Below are positions 59,644-64,000 of a DNA stretch of 64,000 bases, piece after piece. Positions within the stretch are counted from its first letter, which is position 1, and each line of letters starts with the position of its first letter. The notes beneath the pieces are model-generated. The model had not been told where the DNA came from. It did not search any database and saw only the letters and a program-made list of their open reading frames with translations. The position numbers were made by a program, and so were the translations under genes. The stretch covers positions 992,001 to 1,056,000 of the forward strand of contig JADCRB010000064.1 of assembly GCA_021464245.1 (NCBI GenBank), written 5' to 3'. The DNA is from Carallia brachiata (Eukaryota > Streptophyta > Magnoliopsida > Malpighiales > Rhizophoraceae).

Positions 59644-61598
59644 CTGGCTACTCCAGTCCTGTTAATATGAAGAAGGGAGCAAGGCTTGATCTATTGTAAT
59701 CTGTTTATCGATGGGAATAAAAGGGATGCATGGTGACTTCATGAGTGCATTTCTGATAATAAATATTCATGGCTGAAACTTTGTTGTTTCTCCATTTTGT
59801 GTGAACATACTTGATCACAGTGCCTCACTTCTCTCTCGTGGAAGAGGTGGGGGGAGAATAATGTAATGACGAGGTGTTTCTTGTACATTTGTATCATATG
59901 AATCTGTTTTGGGGATTTCCTTACACTCAGTTTTAAAGACCAAAATCTACGTGTAGCATTTCGTTCTTAGCATTTCCGAATGGAGTGATGTGTTTCCTCA
60001 GAAAATCAGAATATTCAAAGAGAAGCTGCAAGGACTTGTTTGCAGGATTTCAATGATAGAGATGGCATATGAAATCAAGTTGCTTTGGTATCATATACAG
60101 TCGTATCATATGTATTTTAGTCTGTGGACTGGCTTGTACTTAGTTTCAAAATAAAACTTGGGTGTAATTTTGAACATTTCCCTGAACGGAGTGGATGAAT
60201 TTCTTGGGGAAGTAGGATATTCAAAGACAGGCTGCAAGGACTGGCTCACGGCACGTCGGTGAAGTGCACGACGCCAACAGAATGAGGGAAGTTGCATGGG
60301 GCCTTTGTTTTGAGCGTAACATAGTAATGCTCTTTTCTTTGCAGAGGCTTGAAAGGCAGATGTTACGCTGCGTGCTTATGTTACTAGCAGTTGCGGCATT
60401 ATTTTCCTCTCAGCTAAAGAACTGGGGAGTTCAGTGTCATTGGTTATATGTATCTTGCACGAACAATACTTTTGTCAGTAGTATAAACATGTGAAGGATG
60501 ATGGGATTTTATTTGAAGCAACGCCACATTACTGTTCTTTGCATTGCTTTAGCACACAAAAAAATGAGTCACAACTGCCCACGAAAGTCTTTCATCAATT
60601 TTTTTTTATTTGTTTTTAAATAAATTTGTTTCCTCCCGCTGTATTTAGGAAAATCAAAAGAAGACACACTTACCAACTATTTTAGCGGAAAAAAAAAGCA
60701 AAAATAAAAATCAAGATTTAAGTTGTAAGTATATTTAAAGTAACACTATATATTATTTAAGGTTTAGTTAAAAAAAATAAAATAAAATAAAAGAAAGATT
60801 GTCAACTGTTGAACGTTTGTTCTAATTTTAGTATCTTATTTTGTGCACAACAGCATTATCCTAATCAATAATTTCTCTTTTTCCCATTTCTTGGTTTCCA
60901 AACGAACCGACTCAAGTCCGTTTTACCAAGCTGTTTGATGAGAAATTTATCTCAAAAAAAAAAAACATTGTTTGATGAGAGAGGGAAAGTTTATAGCAAT
61001 CTGTGTGCTACTGGAGCAAAACCAAATAGGGTACGATCAATACCCAATAGGACCACTGGCTTTTAGCATTCAGCCCGTTTTCGCCAAAAGAGAGAGGCCA
61101 TTAGGCCCACTACTACTTCCAGCGGAGCAGCACACAAATATTTTATGATCATCACAAAAAAAAAAAAAAAAAAACAATCAACAGATTTAAATGACAAGGA
61201 TCTAATGTCATTTAATCGAAGATTTACGTTCGAATTTTAGAAATTCAATCGAATTAAATACTTATTAAAAAAATTTTTCGGTCTTTTAAAATTTTATCCG
61301 AATCAGTTCAAATTAATCAATCTAATAAAGTAAATACTGTACAACCTTAGAAATAATATATATCGAAATAAATAATTATGAAGAGATTTTTTCAACCTTT
61401 CGAAATTCTGATCGAATGATTTTAAATTAATTTTAGATTGAATGCTTTCCATTCTAAAAACTATATATATATATATGCTTAGGACAAAATAAAAAAACAA
61501 TGTATATGCCTTGAATCATTCCCATCTCCTACAGTATAATTTCCCGCCTCTCCCTCTTCTATTTCCCGCTCCGAAAAACCCTAACCCGCCCGAAGAAG
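59644..61598. other. F-box 3' flank and HAT1 5' flank
   Basis: Holds the F-box 3' untranslated region and a near-tandem direct repeat (about 59885-60045 and 60095-60250; shared ATATTCAAAGA and GCTGCAAGGACT). Between 61180 and 61470 are AT-rich repeats with a B-box-like ACGTTCGAATTTT, possibly a SINE relic. The (AT)n run at 61463-61476 may include a TATA box for HAT1, whose leader is GC-rich just before the ATG. No further gene was recognised. Confidence 0.5.
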
Positions 61599-64000
61599 AT
61601 GGGCCAGAAGCAAGAAGCCACCGCCGATCCCGCTCCCGCCGACCTTAAGAAACGGAGACGCGTCGGCTTCCCAAACATCGGTGAGTCAACCTCAGTCCTC
61701 CGTCTGAAACAACCGCCTTTTCCGTTTTTTCTTTTCCGAAATGTAGTCTGCTCTACTTCACACCCGTGATAATTTCTTGGAGCTTTTTGTTTTTTTTTTT
61801 TTTTACGAACGAACGGCTTTCGTGCAGACGCTGGAATCGACCCCAATCAGTGCATTAAAATTTACCTCGGTATGATTCATTAATTGAATTTTATTTTTTG
61901 TGTTAATAAATTTTTATGCATTTTTCTAATTTGAGTGCAAATCTGTGAACCCTAACCTTCAAATTGGTTGTATAATTGGTTGTTACGGCCATTAGAATTT
62001 ACTATAAAGAAAGTATTTGCAATAATTACTTGTGTGTGTGTGCGTAAGAATTTGTGGATACTGACTGTGAGATTGGATCAGGTTTACTGTCAAAATAGTT
62101 TTAAGGTTATAGAGGCTGCATTAGGTGTTATTAGCCCGTAGATACATATTCTTCACATTCCGTGTCTGTGTTCATAAATGTCAGTTCTCGCATGTTGGAT
62201 ATTCCATAGTCTCGAGACTATTTGTTGTGAGGTTCGTTGCTCATTTGATTGGTAAGCAATACGATATTGTACCTTGGGCAGTATGTTTATTTAGTAGAAT
62301 ATGTCTGCTGGTTGAGTCAATTTTAATTGCACCGGTTCTGACTTCTGATTGCGGTTGTTGCTCCCCTTTCCTTTTTGGAGTTCTAGATTACTTTTGTTTT
62401 TGAGCTTTTATTCTTGTTTGCTTTTCTTGGAGTTGTAGTTTCTCGCAAGGAAGAAGTGGGTTCTTTGGACAGTTTCTGTCTGACCCCTGTTGACCTGACC
62501 AACTTTTTTGAGGAGGAGGATGGGAAAATATATGGTTATCAGGAATTAAAGGTAATGCATTTCCCCCTTCTTTGGTTAAGTGAAATTGTCACTGCTATTG
62601 TGTAGCAAACATGTGTGGGACATAATTAGTATTTACTGATCTCCACCAGTATCTAACTTTCATTGGAAGATAAATTCTGCAGATGGCAATGTTTTTTCTT
62701 ATCTCATTCAAATTGTTTTTCTGCAGATAACTATCTGGGTCAGCATCATTTCGTTTCAGGCATATGCTGATATTACATTTCAGAGCAAATCTAATGTGAG
62801 TAATACATAGTTGTGCATGACCTATTGAACTTATGTTTCAAGCAGATCCAGTTAGTTGTGGTTCTGCAAACTATCTTTTATTATTTATGTTTTCAGGGAG
62901 GAAAAGGAATCACAGATCTGAAATCTGCTCTTCAGGTATGCACTGACTACTGAGTTCAGAGCTGCTCCTTTTTTATCTGTCTGTTTTTGTTCCTATCTTT
63001 TTTCCCTTTTCTGCAGAGAATTTTTGCTGAGACTCTTTTAGAGAATAAAGATGACTTCCTTCGAACATTTTCAGCAGAAAGCTGTTATATTCGGTATAAC
63101 CTTTTTGATATACTAAGCACGTTCTCCAGCCCAACTTCTATATCTCTATGCATTGCTAGTTTTTATTTTTCACTATTTTTTTGTGCTTCATGTTATCAAT
63201 GTTCTCAGATCCATCGTGGTTAATGGGGAGATATTGCAACACAGAACTTCCAATGGACAAATTGGTGATTCAAATGGTCATTCAGTGGCAACCACTTCAG
63301 ATTTGGAGGTATTCCTTATGCTATCATCTATAACGTTACGAGGGAATGGTGCAATCTTCAAGTTCGTCTTATGGAGATGTAATAGGGGACAAAGACTTGG
63401 TTTTAGTGTCAATAAGATTAGGGAATTACCAGAATTGATGTTAGGAAAATGGGTATCAACTATGCCCAGTTTTATCTGGAGCAAGATTTATTATTATGAA
63501 GAAATAATAAGAAAGAAGAATGAAGAAATAAAATTGCAAAAAGCAAAATAATGAAGCAAGTAGAAGGTTAAGTAAACATGCCTCAGACAAAACCCAGAAA
63601 CCTTGAAAGTATGTTGATCCTGGCATTAGCTATGTGAAACTATCTATATTTTGAGCCATTAACGTAGCTGGGAGCCAAAAGCACCTATTCAAACATGTTT
63701 TCGCTAGTGGCATTGAGACTATTGGCATCAATGGTAGCATAATGCTACACTGCTAAAATTGTTTTAAAATGCCTTAATTCTTTGCTGAAAGAAGAAAAAC
63801 GGCATAACTAATTTCTAATGTGAAGAGGACTAAATGTGACCTTATTGGAAGGAAAGAAACTACCATTGACAATGCAGTAAAATTGATGACGTATTGAATG
63901 TAGAATCTGCAACTCCGGCATTTCCACTGCAAGCTTCACTGCAGATGTTTCCTTTCTAGTGGTCTAATTGGGAGAGAGCTGTTTTACCATGGAGACTACA
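61599..64000 (+). CDS. HAG2: Histone acetyltransferase type B catalytic subunit (HAT1/HAG2), 5' part
   Basis: Seven exons are visible: 61599-61680, 61828-61869, 62439-62551, 62727-62795, 62897-62935, 63017-63093, 63209-63308; the gene continues beyond the window. They encode a basic N terminus (DLKKRRRVGFPN, likely nuclear localisation signal) and the HAT1 N-terminal domain (IDPNQCIKIYL, FFEEEDGKIYGYQELKITIW, YADITFQSKSNGGKGITDLKSALQ, FAETLLENKDDFLRTFS). The catalytic GNAT domain lies outside. HAT1 acetylates free histone H4 at K5 and K12 before chromatin assembly. All seven exons join in phase without frame breaks, unlike most neighbours. The last visible intron is at least 690 bases long. 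Confidence 0.93.

Noticed and set aside
1..64000. CRISPR arrays, phage or bacterial operons, rRNA and tRNA genes
   Set aside because: No regularly spaced repeats, no operon-like gene packing and no convincing tRNA fold were seen; all genes are of plant nuclear type with introns or organelle-targeting signals.

Overview
The window is nuclear DNA from a flowering plant, most likely a eudicot. It is AT-rich, its genes have GT-AG introns, and all eight recognisable genes belong to plant nuclear families. The neighbouring ATP synthase subunit g and F-box/LRR genes recall the pairing I remember near At4g29480 and At4g29420 in Arabidopsis. The species cannot be named from sequence alone.

Layout. 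1-4200: three diverged tandem copies of a promoter-and-leader-like block, best read on the minus strand, for a gene that probably lies left of the window. 5042-5408: a small TIR transposon. 5824-7804 (-): HAD phosphatase of the PHOSPHO1/PS2/PEPC1 group. 9250-9710: TIR element. 10485-14064 (-): NDL (N-MYC downregulated-like) gene, 11 exons. 14065-21855: gene-poor, with MITE-like elements. 21856-24813 (+): intronless DYW-type PPR protein. 24814-27281: tandem duplication of intergenic DNA. 27752-29737 (+): secreted saposin-like DUF3456 protein. 29738-41290: 11.5 kb with no recognisable gene. 41464-43149 (+): ACC synthase. 43150-48200: no gene seen, one SINE-like repeat. 48749-50719 (+): mitochondrial ATP synthase subunit g. 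51660-57812: two copies of the F-box gene's 5' flank, the outer one hit by two transposon insertions. 57857-59643 (+): F-box/LRR protein. 61599 to the right edge (+): HAT1/HAG2 histone acetyltransferase, 5' part only.

The genes do not form a pathway; this is ordinary mixed plant gene order. Two things cut across the window. First, six of the eight genes carry frame breaks, and each break can be explained by loss of a single base, mostly next to a short homopolymer. That pattern suggests residual indel errors in the assembly more than six independent pseudogenes, so the reading frames should be treated as probably intact in the organism. Second, three separate intergenic regions (1-4200, 24814-27281, 51660-57812) are tandem duplications of gene-flanking, promoter-side DNA. 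One of these also preserves empty sites that date its transposon insertions. I found no CRISPR, operon, phage or clearly new protein system.
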